A DNA stretch of 64,000 nucleotides from an uncultured Pseudomonadota bacterium (GTDB lineage Bacteria; Myxococcota_A; UBA796; CAJQPC01): positions 1 through 64,000 of the forward strand of contig CAJXRZ010000002.1 in assembly GCA_913060515.1 (NCBI GenBank), in the 5' to 3' direction. Below the pieces are notes generated by a model. It ran no database searches. It was given only the letters and a program-made list of their open reading frames with translations, and was not told the origin of the DNA. The position numbers and the translations under genes were made by a program. Numbering within the stretch: position 1 is the stretch's first letter; each line of letters opens with the position of its first letter. Below, piece after piece: positions 1 through 8,372 of this stretch.

Positions 1-13
1 GAGATTTCTGCCT

Positions 14-47
14 GTCTCGTGGGCTCGGAGATGTGTATAAGAGACAG
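14..47 (+). other. Nextera/Tn5 transposase adapter left in the assembly
   Basis: The 34 bases match the Illumina Nextera read-2 transposase adapter: they begin GTCTCGTGGGCTCGG and end with the 19-base Tn5 mosaic end (AGATGTGTATAAGAGACAG). This is library-preparation sequence and not genomic DNA. The 13 bases to its left cannot be trusted either. It interrupts the gene that runs off the left edge. Confidence 0.97.
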
Positions 48-421
48 GCACCAAAGAGCAAGATGAACCCGGGGGAATCGGCCTTGTCGGCGAAGAAGGC
101 GCCCGCTGCGAAGCCGGCGCCCACTGCGATGAGCAGCACGGCCAGCCGTGGTGTGAGCACCCGAATCCAGGCCCCGGGCTGTCGCTTCTTGCAGGCGGGG
201 CATGGCGCGAGTCCGATGTGGTCCTTGGCCTCGGAGATGGCCATCCCCTGAGCTGAGAGCGCCGCCTCCTCACCGTCATCGCCCAGCTGGGCGGTGCGCA
301 CGCTTGTGCCTTGGCCCATCGCAGCGGCCTCGCCTTCCCAGCCGCAGTGGGAGCAGAGGTAGTCCAAGGCCACGCCAGCTTGGGCATGGGCCTCGTGTCG
401 GCGCAGCAGGGGGTTGCTCAT
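48..421 (-). CDS. zinc-ribbon membrane protein, 3' end missing (contig edge)
   Basis: Reading leftwards from an ATG at 421-419 gives about 124 residues that stay open to the adapter junction, so the C-terminus is lost. The product has one CxxC pair near residue 23 (CSHC), a second near residue 74 (CPAC), and a hydrophobic segment near residues 93-110 (LAVLLIAVGAGFAAGAFF). This is a treble-clef or zinc-ribbon head followed by a membrane anchor. Its ATG overlaps the TGA of the upstream subtilase (ATGA), so the two are probably translationally coupled. The function is not recognised. Two other genes here (46495 and 56008) also pair a zinc ribbon with a single membrane segment. Confidence 0.75.
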
Positions 422-1935
422 CGCCGCCTGCGCGCCAGCGGGATCACCAAGGCCAGAAGCCAAGCCCAGCTCCCACCTCCGCGCGCACCCGAGCCAGCGA
501 GGGCGCAGCCACATCCCTTGGGGAGCTCGCCCATCTGAACCAAGCCTGCCCCGTAGATCAGGTCGGGGCCGGCCTCTCCCAGGTCCAGGGCGCTCTGCTC
601 CAGGTTGGCCCTCAGGTCCTCTGGTCCAGTGCGCTTGGCGTGGTCGATGGCCAAGGCGGCGACACCGGCCACGTGGGGTGTCGCGGCGCTGGTACCGCCA
701 AAGTTCAGGGCGCCGTAGGTGGCGGTGCTGACCTGTGAGGGGGCAGCGATGTTGGGCTTGGCGCGCCCGTCATCGGTGGGGCCTTGGCTGGAGTAGGCCG
801 GCGCTTCGTCCGTCCCCACTTCCACGGCTCCCACGGAGAAGGCGCCAGCGGCGTCTGCTGGGAGGGTGAGGGTTCCCTCCTGGGCGATGCTCTCCAGGAC
901 ACCGAAAGGGGCGTAGAGCCAGGCCTTCTCAGGGATGTCGTTTCGATTCGAGGCCAGGATGCCCGCTTCCAGTGCGCTCACGCCGTCGCAGCTCGCCGAG
1001 ACATAGGGGTTCTGGCCCTCGTGGGGGCCTGAGCGGCCGCACTCCTCCCCGTTTTGATCGAAGAGCACCAAACTCAAGGTGCCGCTGGCCTCCCCAAAGG
1101 GGACCGACCAGCGCAGGCTGGCACGCATCTCTCCCGAGAGGGCACGCAAGGAGATGCGCTCTTTGCCGTCCAGCTCAAGCCAGCCGTTCTCGTCGCTGTC
1201 ACCCAAGGCACCGATGCTGTAGCGGCCGACCTCGTTCCCGGCTGCGGCGACGTAGAGCAGACCCGCGTCGGCAGCTCGGTCCACCGCTTGACTGATGGGG
1301 CTGGAGCCGTCGGCGTGCCAGACGTTGTCAAAGCCGATGCTGGCGCTCACGATGTCGGCGCCATCGGACTCGGCCGCCTCCAGAGCGGCGATAAAGCTGG
1401 CCTCGGTCTGGAAGGGGTAGATGACCAGCTCGGCGGCCGGAGCGATGTCGTGGAGGATCTCGCAGACGGCTGTGCCGTGGGTGATTCCAGACCCCACCCC
1501 TTCTGGCCATGCGCCCACTTCGGCTGGCAGCTCATCGCCCAATAGGTCATCGAGCCCACCAAAGCCCAAGTCCAACACGGCGATGGTGACGCCCTTTCCG
1601 TCCAGGCCTTGTGCGGGCCAGTCCTGTGGCGTTTGCATGGGCGCCAGGCCCTCCGTGGTGGTCTCTTTGACCGAGACGGGCCAGGGTTCCCGCACCAGCG
1701 CCACCCCGGGAAGGGCGCGCAGCTCTTCAAGGCTCAGCGCCGACGTGCTGACCTCGACGAAGGGGCCGCCTGCGATGGCGTAGGTGGTGCCGGACAAGGC
1801 GCGCGCCTGTGCAGCGATCTCGGCGGAGGAGAACTCGCTCTCAACCTCCAGAATCCAAGTGTGGCTGAGCACGACTGGCGAAGGGTCTGGCGGCTCGGCG
1901 AGGGCACTGGAGAGCAAGAGAGAGAGGGGGAGCAT
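418..1935 (-). CDS. secreted subtilisin-like serine protease (S8) with MYXO-CTERM-like tail
   Basis: 505 residues. A signal peptide (MLPLSLLLSSALA) is followed by a peptidase S8 domain with a visible triad: Asp122 (VLDLGFGG), His153 (THGTAV) and Ser416 (GGTSAATPH), plus the oxyanion Asn234 (AAGN). The Asp motif is DLG rather than the usual DTG. The last ~30 residues (GCGCALAG, a hydrophobic stretch, then RRRR) resemble the MYXO-CTERM sorting signal of myxobacterial exported proteins, so the enzyme is probably processed and anchored at the surface or outer membrane. The substrate is unknown. The ATG at 1935 is 51 bases from the divergent start at 1987, so the two genes share a small promoter region. 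The signal peptide carries no positive charge. Confidence 0.9.
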   Translation of the reverse strand: MLPLSLLLSSALAEPPDPSPVVLSHTWILEVESEFSSAEIAAQARALSGTTYAIAGGPFVEVSTSALSLEELRALPGVALVREPWPVSVKETTTEGLAPMQTPQDWPAQGLDGKGVTIAVLDLGFGGLDDLLGDELPAEVGAWPEGVGSGITHGTAVCEILHDIAPAAELVIYPFQTEASFIAALEAAESDGADIVSASIGFDNVWHADGSSPISQAVDRAADAGLLYVAAAGNEVGRYSIGALGDSDENGWLELDGKERISLRALSGEMRASLRWSVPFGEASGTLSLVLFDQNGEECGRSGPHEGQNPYVSASCDGVSALEAGILASNRNDIPEKAWLYAPFGVLESIAQEGTLTLPADAAGAFSVGAVEVGTDEAPAYSSQGPTDDGRAKPNIAAPSQVSTATYGALNFGGTSAATPHVAGVAALAIDHAKRTGPEDLRANLEQSALDLGEAGPDLIYGAGLVQMGELPKGCGCALAGSGARGGGSWAWLLALVIPLARRRR

Positions 1936-1986
1936 GGCCTAAGCTACCCGCCTGGGCTTAGGATGTCCTTCCACCCACGGAGAGCG

Positions 1987-3645
1987 ATGAAGCGGCAGAC
2001 CCCACTGGGCGCCTTGGGACGTTGGTTCCAAGACAGCCTGCCCGCTTGGTACGACCCTGGCTACAGACCGCCAGTTCTCGGTGCGCAGCGCCTGGGTGTT
2101 GACCCGCGTCGGGCGGATCGCGTGGCCTGGTATTTGGTCCAGGCAGAGAAGATGTCTCAAGGGGAGCTGCGTCAGCCCGGACGGGTGAGCTACCGGGACC
2201 TGGCGCGGGTTCACAGCCCCGAGGTGCTCGAGGCCCTGGGAGATCCCAACGCCTTGGCGGTGGCCATGGGGCTGGAGGCCGGGGACGTGGTGGGCGTGGA
2301 GCTTGCCCACTGTCTGCGTGTGGTCTGCGGCGGTACCTTGGAGGCCTGCCGAGAGGCCCTGCGCGCGCGCGGTCCGACCCTGAATCTGGAGGGCGGCTGG
2401 CTTCGGGCGGGTCCCAAGAGCGGTCAAGGCATCGAGCAACTCAATGACGTGGCCGTGGCCGTCGCCGCACTTCGCGCCGAAGGATTTCGAGGGCGAATCG
2501 CCGTATTGAGCGTCGGTACGGGACCTGTGGAGCCGTTGCGTGCCTGTCTGGGTCCAGATCCTCGCCTGTGGACCGGGCACATGGAGAGTCAGGAGGAGGG
2601 GGAGGCTTGGCTCGCCGACTTGGGCCGTCTGTTGGGGACCATGCCGCGCAGCGCACTCACCATCGTGGTCTGCGGTTCCGAGGACAGTGAGCGTTTGGGC
2701 TTGGAGGTGCTGCGAAAGCGCGACCGTCGGGTCGACCAAGCTCTGGATGGGCGTGCGCGGGTGCTGCTTCCCGGCGGCGGAGACGGCAACCGGGCCTGGC
2801 GCGCGCTGGCTGGCACAGCTCTGGCGGTAGGCCTGCGAACCGAGCGCCCCGTCGCGCCGGACTTTCGGCCCATGCGGGCACACTTTGCGGACATCGCCAA
2901 GGGGCTGAAGGACCGTGAGCTGGCCCAAGACGACTTGAGCTTTGGCATCGCCGAGGAGCTGGGTGAACGCCCCGCAGGTGACCGCATCTTGGGCTTCTAC
3001 ACCGTCGAGGGTGTGGAGCTGGCCCTGTACGAGTACGGGGTGCTGGACCACCTTCAACGCCTGGGCTTTGGCCGCTTCCGGGTGGCCTTGGACGCTCAGC
3101 CCCTGGGCAGCCGGATCCGCCTCTTTGGCAGCCAGGCTGGCGAGGAGGAGCTCCTGGTGGAGTGCACCTTGTCCAGCGAGACCGTACACGGGGAGCCTTA
3201 TCTCTTCGTTCACTGGTTGAACCTGCGGAATCCTGTTGGCACCTTCAGCGCGCGGCGGCCGCGGCTGCCAGGTCAGGATGCTCCGGGTCTCGGGTTGGCT
3301 CCGGAGATGGCCGAGCTGCTGCGCCGAATGGCCCGCCGCTTGGGGATGGCAGGCCTGGCCATGCAGCCCAGCTGGTTCCATGTGGCCTACAGCGCGCGCC
3401 ACGATCTACGCTTTGAGACGCCGGAGCTCCAGGGCCGGTTTCAGGCCTTGATCCGGGATCTTCGCGGGGTGCCCCTGTCCACGTTGACACGGGCTATCTC
3501 CCATGGAGAGGTGTTGCTCAACGGAGCGCCCTACCTCTGGGATGCCGAGCGAATGACCAGCAACGCGGCGCCAGACCCTGCCCAGGTCAAGCGCATCGCC
3601 AAGGAGAGCGCCTTTACTCTTCCAGAGAGACCAGCCGACCACTAA
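1987..3645 (+). CDS. histone-deacetylase-fold protein lacking the metal ligands
   Basis: 552 residues from an ATG preceded by GGAGAG at 1979-1984; an in-frame ATG at 1963 is a weaker alternative. Residues ~20-300 follow the arginase/HDAC fold: a Tyr-Asp-Pro opening, LARVHSPEVLEAL, an Asn-Asp-Val-Ala helix (LNDVAVAVAALR) after the active-site loop, and a late GGGDGNRAWRAL motif. The catalytic His-His pair is replaced by Trp-Leu (EGGWLRAG). The metal-binding Asp-x-His strand reads LSVGTGPVEPL. Zinc deacetylase activity is therefore unlikely, and a binding or scaffolding role is inferred. The C-terminal ~250 residues are not recognised. The 3' end overlaps the convergent lipoprotein gene by 32 bases. 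Confidence 0.7.
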   Translation: MKRQTPLGALGRWFQDSLPAWYDPGYRPPVLGAQRLGVDPRRADRVAWYLVQAEKMSQGELRQPGRVSYRDLARVHSPEVLEALGDPNALAVAMGLEAGDVVGVELAHCLRVVCGGTLEACREALRARGPTLNLEGGWLRAGPKSGQGIEQLNDVAVAVAALRAEGFRGRIAVLSVGTGPVEPLRACLGPDPRLWTGHMESQEEGEAWLADLGRLLGTMPRSALTIVVCGSEDSERLGLEVLRKRDRRVDQALDGRARVLLPGGGDGNRAWRALAGTALAVGLRTERPVAPDFRPMRAHFADIAKGLKDRELAQDDLSFGIAEELGERPAGDRILGFYTVEGVELALYEYGVLDHLQRLGFGRFRVALDAQPLGSRIRLFGSQAGEEELLVECTLSSETVHGEPYLFVHWLNLRNPVGTFSARRPRLPGQDAPGLGLAPEMAELLRRMARRLGMAGLAMQPSWFHVAYSARHDLRFETPELQGRFQALIRDLRGVPLSTLTRAISHGEVLLNGAPYLWDAERMTSNAAPDPAQVKRIAKESAFTLPERPADH

Positions 3646-4468
3646 AGGCGACTCTGGGGCCTTGTCCTTCATCTCGGTAGTCCAGTCGACCGGGCACGGC
3701 GTAGAGGGACTGTGCGTCGGCCCGCAGGTCCAAGCGCGTCTGGATGGGGCCGATGGCTCGCAGGGTGCAGGCGTGGGGCTGACAGCTGAAGTGCAGTTCT
3801 TCTTGGCCTTGGCTGTAGACCAGCTTCCAAGGGGTGTTGTCGAGTACGGTGGGTGTTGGCAGGGGACCGCTCCATGCCGCCAGAGCGTCGATGACCTCCT
3901 CGCTGGCGCAGCCCTGCTTCTGACAGGCCTTCAGCATGTTCACGCTGTGCTCCAAGCCGGCGCGAACCACGGGTTCCAGACGCTTGATCTGTGCGCCGCT
4001 GGGGACCGTCGCGGCCAGCTCAGCCCGGTCCAGATCCTGCAGGCGTTTGGGCAGAGTTGGTGCTTGCGCGATGCGCTGGATCTCCAGGGTACAGCCATTG
4101 TCGGCGGTGCAAGACCAGACCACCCGTTCCCGCGGATCGGAGCAGCTGCCGGTGATGTGGACCGGGTCCAGGTCCGGGCGAATCTTCAGTCCAGACCGAA
4201 AGTCGCTGGGTTTGACGTTTCGGGCCCGCTGCTCGCCGCTGGTCTCCAGCAGGCTGCCGTCTGCACGCTCCAGATAGGCGCCGCTGACCAGGACCCGATG
4301 GAACTCCTTGCAGGGCGTCTGCTCCGGCCAAGGCATGTCCAGGGCAGGTCCCAGCTCCGCGGGCTCTGGGGTGTCCAAGGTCGGCTCCGGCACGGAGACC
4401 GGCGGCGCGACTTCGGGGAGGGTGGGCTCAGGGTCAGAGCAGCCCATGGCTGCAAGCAGAATCAACAT
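3614..4468 (-). CDS. putative lipoprotein, function unknown
   Basis: 284 residues. The N-terminus MLILLAAMGC is a very short signal ending in a lipobox (AAMGC), followed by a Pro/Glu-rich tether (~residues 11-50) and a globular region with several Cys. An even number of Cys appears in pairs (for example CSDPRERVVWSC and CQKQGC), which suggests disulphides in the periplasm. There is no positive charge before the hydrophobic stretch. The gene follows the FAD/polyferredoxin gene after 23 bases on the same strand, so it may be co-transcribed. Its 3' end overlaps the HDAC-fold gene in convergent orientation. No family is recognised. Confidence 0.65.
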   Translation of the reverse strand: MLILLAAMGCSDPEPTLPEVAPPVSVPEPTLDTPEPAELGPALDMPWPEQTPCKEFHRVLVSGAYLERADGSLLETSGEQRARNVKPSDFRSGLKIRPDLDPVHITGSCSDPRERVVWSCTADNGCTLEIQRIAQAPTLPKRLQDLDRAELAATVPSGAQIKRLEPVVRAGLEHSVNMLKACQKQGCASEEVIDALAAWSGPLPTPTVLDNTPWKLVYSQGQEELHFSCQPHACTLRAIGPIQTRLDLRADAQSLYAVPGRLDYRDEGQGPRVAFSGRLVSLEE

Positions 4469-4491
4469 GTGCGCAGTCTAACCCCCAGACT

Positions 4492-6684
4492 TCAGCCCAC
4501 CTTGCAGACGCCCTGGGCGGGAGCGAAGTTGCCCGCGTCCAGGGTGACCTCTTGTCCGCGCTCCCCGATGGAGAGCACGTCCATGGGGCAGACCTCCACG
4601 CAGATACCGCACTGGATGCAGGCGGAGTTTCGGTTGTCCATCTCGATCTGACGCTGGGCAAAGCTCTGGACGTCGATGCCCATCTGGCAGTAGCGGGTGC
4701 ACTCGCCACAGGAGATGCAGGTGTCGTTGGCCTGGATGGTGATGCGGCTGAACTTGCGCGCCAGGAGCTCCATGTAGGCGCGCAGGGGGCAGAAGAAGCG
4801 GCACCAGACGCGGTTGCCCAGGTAGGGGTAGAGGGCCACGCCGATGATGCTGGCCAGCCAGAAGTCCACCATCAAGGGGTACCAGTGCTGGGCGAAGGCC
4901 TTGGTGGAGTACAAGCCCTCCCAGAGCAGGCCCCAGGCGTCGATGCAGATCAGGGCGGTCGTGGGAATGGCCAGGGCGAAGATGACTCGGCCGGCCCACT
5001 CCGAGGTGTAGGAGAGGGCGCCGCGGGGGGCCAAGTGCCGCCACAGGTCGCCCAGGGTCTCGGCCAGGCCGCCGCAGCCGCAGACCCAGGAGCAGAAGCG
5101 CTCGCCGTGTCTCCAGACGAAGAGCGGGATGGCGATGAAGGAGACCGAGGCCGAGAGCAGCAGCCAGGTCACCACCACGCCGGTGTCGCCGGTCGCGGTC
5201 CAGCTTGGGGCGTCGATCAGACCCCAGATGTTCAGGGGCCAAGGCACCGAGAGGCCGTAAAACTTCCAGGCCCGGTCGCCGCCGAAGATCTGCCACGCAA
5301 GTCCGCCTTCGCCGCCGATGGCGATCACAGCCGGCGCGATGATCTCCGGGATTCCGAAGAGGAAGAGCAGCTGAAAGCCCATCAGGCTCAGGTAGCGCTT
5401 CTTCTGAATGCTGGATGCGTACTTGCGGTAGGCCCGGATTCCGAAGACCAGGATCAGCAAGGAGTAGGTCAGCGTGCCCCAAAAAGCGCCATCCACCACG
5501 CGAAAGCCCAGGTCGATGCGCAGCATGTCCGGAACAAAGCCCAAGACCTGATCAGGACCGAAGGGGAAGAAGGCCTTTTTGGCCACGTGCATGCCGTACT
5601 GCTCGCTGTACTCCGTGCCCGACTTGAGCAGGTAGAAGAGCCAGGTCAGCACGCCAAAGCCCAAGATCCAGCTGGCACGCAGGGCGTTCATGGAGCCGGA
5701 CATGCGCAGGCCCAGCTTCTCCAAGAATGGGGTGGGGAGCTTTGCGCCGATCTGGACAAAGACCCTATCGTTGGGCAGCTCTCGGCCGTCTTTGAGGGTC
5801 ACCGTCTCCGGGCTGACCGACTGCACCTGTGTGCCCAGCTCCAGCTTGACCTTGCCGTCCTTGGCGTAGGCCTGGATGCGCTTCTTGTTTTTGGCTTTTG
5901 GCCTGGAGAAGTCTGGGCTTCGGTAGGAGAGGGTGACCTGGCCGCCGGCATCGGCCACATCACAAGCCGTCTCGACGGCCGAGTCGCCGCCGCCCACCAC
6001 CAGCACCTTCTCGCCGGCGTGGAGCTTTGGATCCCGCAGGTTGTACAGCACCTTCTCACTGTCCTCGCCGGGCACATTCAGGCTGCGAGGGGTCCCACGG
6101 CGACCGGTGGCCAGGAGCACGCGGGCGGCCTTGTGGACCGAGCCATCCTCACACCGCACTTCATAGTGGTCCCCGGACTTGCTCAGCCCGTCTACGCTGC
6201 AGTGGTTTTGGATAGGAAGATCCTTCTCTTTAAGGATCTCTCCCCAGCGCTTGAGCAGCTCCTCGGTGCTCGCATCCTCAAACCAGAATCCCGCCGGCGA
6301 GGCCAGGCTTTGCGGCTCGGAGAAGATCAGCTTCGAGGCGGGGAACATCGCGATGGTCGCGAAGGGCTCGTCCTTCTCCAGCAACTTGAAGCGCGCCTGG
6401 GTCTGTTGGAGTGCGATGCCAGCGGCGACGCCGGCTGGGCCCGCGCCCACGATGAGGATGTCCAGCACCTCGGGGTCGCTGTGGTTCTTGCCACCCAGGT
6501 CCTGTTGCCAGACATAGTCGGCCACTTCATGGCCTTGGCGCAGCGCCATCTTGATCACGGGGGCGTCGGCCAGATCGCCGATGATGTAGACGCCCTTGAG
6601 GTTCGACTGGTGCTGGCCGTCCAGCTCGGGTGCTTCACGCACGCCGATCTTGGGCGAGAACTCAAGGTTGAATGGCGGACTCAC
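4492..6684 (-). CDS. FAD/NAD(P) oxidoreductase fused to membrane polyferredoxin
   Basis: 730 residues from a GTG start with AGGGAGAG just upstream. Residues ~1-60 resemble the C-terminal end of a flavoprotein (GVYIIGDLADAP). A full FAD Rossmann domain follows (GAGPAG at 80-85), then a NAD(P)-binding motif near residue 205 (VVGGGDSAVE), as in thioredoxin-reductase/YpdA-like proteins. The second half has several membrane helices with CSWVCGCGG and CRFFCPLRAYME, the CxxxCP-type motifs of NapH/NosR/CcoG proteins. Two ferredoxin clusters end the protein (CISCGECTRYC and CIQCGICVEVCPM). The design suggests electron transfer between a pyridine nucleotide or thiol pool and a membrane or periplasmic partner; the partner is unknown. 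Confidence 0.85.
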   Translation of the reverse strand: MSPPFNLEFSPKIGVREAPELDGQHQSNLKGVYIIGDLADAPVIKMALRQGHEVADYVWQQDLGGKNHSDPEVLDILIVGAGPAGVAAGIALQQTQARFKLLEKDEPFATIAMFPASKLIFSEPQSLASPAGFWFEDASTEELLKRWGEILKEKDLPIQNHCSVDGLSKSGDHYEVRCEDGSVHKAARVLLATGRRGTPRSLNVPGEDSEKVLYNLRDPKLHAGEKVLVVGGGDSAVETACDVADAGGQVTLSYRSPDFSRPKAKNKKRIQAYAKDGKVKLELGTQVQSVSPETVTLKDGRELPNDRVFVQIGAKLPTPFLEKLGLRMSGSMNALRASWILGFGVLTWLFYLLKSGTEYSEQYGMHVAKKAFFPFGPDQVLGFVPDMLRIDLGFRVVDGAFWGTLTYSLLILVFGIRAYRKYASSIQKKRYLSLMGFQLLFLFGIPEIIAPAVIAIGGEGGLAWQIFGGDRAWKFYGLSVPWPLNIWGLIDAPSWTATGDTGVVVTWLLLSASVSFIAIPLFVWRHGERFCSWVCGCGGLAETLGDLWRHLAPRGALSYTSEWAGRVIFALAIPTTALICIDAWGLLWEGLYSTKAFAQHWYPLMVDFWLASIIGVALYPYLGNRVWCRFFCPLRAYMELLARKFSRITIQANDTCISCGECTRYCQMGIDVQSFAQRQIEMDNRNSACIQCGICVEVCPMDVLSIGERGQEVTLDAGNFAPAQGVCKVG

Positions 6685-6732
6685 GTCTCTCCCTTTGACT
6701 CAGGGTACGACGCCGCTCAGACGGAGGGGTTG

Positions 6733-6987
6733 CTACTCCTCGTCTTCCAAGGCCGCCTGGGTGCCCAGGGCTTGGTAACGCCAGCCCTCGAACTCGCTCT
6801 CTCCGTCCTCGGAGCTGTCGGTGAAGGTGACCTTCTCGACAAAGTCGCCGGGCATCAGGGCCACGTCCTCGCGGGTCTCGCGGATGGCCTCTGCCAGCTC
6901 GGGGTAGCGCTCCCGATACTCCTCGGCTTGGGCATCCAGCGTGGCGAGGACGGCGGCTTTGGGAAGGATGTGTGTGGATGTGGCCAT
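6733..6987 (-). CDS. small acidic protein, function unknown
   Basis: 84 residues from the ATG at 6987 (MATSTHILPKAAV). A 109-residue form from 7062 would run through the divergent promoter region and is less likely. No clear Shine-Dalgarno lies in front. The protein is acidic, predicted alpha-helical in the middle (EEYRERYPELAEAIRET), and ends in an Asp/Glu run. It has no signal or membrane segment. The stop lies 48 bases before the GTG of the FAD/polyferredoxin gene on the same strand, so the two may form an operon. The family is not recognised. Confidence 0.5.
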   Translation of the reverse strand: MATSTHILPKAAVLATLDAQAEEYRERYPELAEAIRETREDVALMPGDFVEKVTFTDSSEDGESEFEGWRYQALGTQAALEDEE

Positions 6988-7090
6988 AGGGAATGCATAT
7001 TGCCAAACCCCGCTAGGGCTCAAGTCTCTGGCGCAAAGAAGTGTGCCCGTAGATCCGCGCATGGCAGCATGGGGCTCAACGGAGATCTGG

Positions 7091-8032
7091 ATGCTCGCTC
7101 TACTCCTGGCCCAGCTGCCCCATGCGCCCGCTACACCCGAGGTGGCGCAGCATGTACTGCGGATCGATGGCGCTGGTGTGGTCTTTCAGGGCCAAGCCAT
7201 CTCGCCGGATTTGGTGCTGGACGAGGCGGAGAGTGCCGTGCTCTGGACGGCGCTCCGGAGTGTTCGTGAACGGGCTCTGGAGGAGTCGGGCCGCACAGGG
7301 CTGCCGGTTTCACTGGGGGCCCTTGTTCTGGAGGTGGACCCCCATGTTCCAAGCGGGGAGCTCCAGCCTTGGTTGCAGGCCATTCGGGAGGCGGAGTTCA
7401 CCCACGTGCAGGTCGCGATGGAGACGAAGGGCGGCCGGGTGACCCAGCCCTTGTTGCTGGGCGGGACCACACCCGTCTCAAGCGTGCAGGACGAGCAGCT
7501 CTGGGTGAGCCTGTACCTGGAGAGCGGCAGCTGCAAGCTGGTTGTGGCGCCCTTTCCGGCACCGGACCGGCCCAGAGGGGACTTCCCGTGCGGCTCGCTC
7601 CCTGACTTTGCCGAGGGCGTCGCAATGCAGCCTGTTGTGACCCTCGTGGCCTCCGAGGGCACCCCCTGGCAGGAGCTCGTTGACCAGCAGGCCTACGTCA
7701 TCGCGGCAGGTCGACTTCCGGCTCTTGCCGTCGGTCTTCGACCGGACTGGAAGCAGCCGGGAGAGGCAGGCCGCTGGATGGACCAAGGCCTGCCTCGAGG
7801 ACCGGTCTACTACGTCATCGCTGGGGACGGTGGTGTGCGTGCGGACGGCGTGCCGGCGGAGGGGGCGTGGGTTGAGGCGCCCTATGAGTGCAGCGGCACC
7901 CTTGTACGTGCCTTCATCCCCGCCGGAGAGGCCCTGGGCTTTCAGCTTGGAGGCGAGGGCCAGATCTTGCCAGCGCACACCCAGGTGTGTCCCGATGGGC
8001 AGGTGGGCGTTTGGGTGGTCGATCCGGGCTGA
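7091..8032 (+). CDS. exported protein with ExbD/TolR-like domain (tentative)
   Basis: 313 residues from the ATG at 7091. GGAG at 7081-7084 with a six-base spacer favours this start over the upstream ATG at 7061. The N-terminus MLALLLAQLPHAPA is a short uncharged signal. Residues ~15-125 have the pattern of the periplasmic ExbD/TolR domain (LVLEVDPHVPSGELQPWLQAI, then EAEFTHVQVAM), but the usual membrane anchor with its Asp is missing. The rest is unrecognised and contains a few Cys. The role is unknown. The domain call is a pattern judgement by eye and needs a profile comparison. Confidence 0.6.
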   Translation: MLALLLAQLPHAPATPEVAQHVLRIDGAGVVFQGQAISPDLVLDEAESAVLWTALRSVRERALEESGRTGLPVSLGALVLEVDPHVPSGELQPWLQAIREAEFTHVQVAMETKGGRVTQPLLLGGTTPVSSVQDEQLWVSLYLESGSCKLVVAPFPAPDRPRGDFPCGSLPDFAEGVAMQPVVTLVASEGTPWQELVDQQAYVIAAGRLPALAVGLRPDWKQPGEAGRWMDQGLPRGPVYYVIAGDGGVRADGVPAEGAWVEAPYECSGTLVRAFIPAGEALGFQLGGEGQILPAHTQVCPDGQVGVWVVDPG

Positions 8033-8170
8033 CGCTCCAGTGGCTCTGATTGGGGGCGGCCCTTTAGTCTGGTCTGAACTCGAGTCTTAGGCCGAAGTGG
8101 CCGTCCGCGTCTTGGTCTCCAAGAAGAAGTAGCAGGTCGCGGCCGGGAGGAGGTGTCCTGCCGCATCTCG

Positions 8171-8299
8171 CGGATAGCTGGGCCCGCTCTGGCCGGCTCC
8201 GGTGTGTACACCGGCGTTGACGTTGTCGCGGTCGGTGACGTGGACGGCGACGGTGTCAACGACTTGGCGGCCTCTACCGCCTGGGCCGGCGCGACCTAG
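8171..8299 (+). pseudogene. FG-GAP/VCBS repeat gene fragment
   Basis: One frame reads AGPALAGSGVYTGVDVV followed by AVGDVDGDGVNDLAAST and a TAG at 8297-8299. The GDxDGDGxxDL signature is the calcium-binding core of FG-GAP (integrin-alpha type) repeats. No start codon or full domain surrounds it, so it is probably the 3' remnant of a deleted surface-protein gene. It occupies part of the 339-base gap between the ExbD-like gene and rnpB; nothing else was recognised in that gap apart from the rnpB terminator. Confidence 0.45.
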
Positions 8300-8342
8300 T
8301 CCCCGACGGCAATCTACATCGTTGAGCGGACCCAGAGGAAAA

Positions 8343-8372
8343 GCTGGTGTGCACCCGAAGGTACACACCAGC
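8343..8372 (-). terminator. Rho-independent terminator of rnpB
   Basis: On the minus strand a 13-base arm (one mismatch) closes on a UUCG tetraloop (arms 8360-8372 and 8343-8355) and is followed by TTTTCC. It abuts the 3' arm of RNase P helix P1 and so ends the rnpB transcript. Confidence 0.85.

Noticed and set aside
1939-3402. A 487-codon open frame opposite the HDAC-fold gene
   Set aside because: Shadow of the plus-strand gene: Gln/His/Leu-rich without domain signature.
4552-7269. A 905-codon open frame on the plus strand
   Set aside because: It is the antisense of the FAD/polyferredoxin gene and of the small 6733 gene; composition is His/Gln/Asp-odd and shows no domain. High G+C keeps such frames open.
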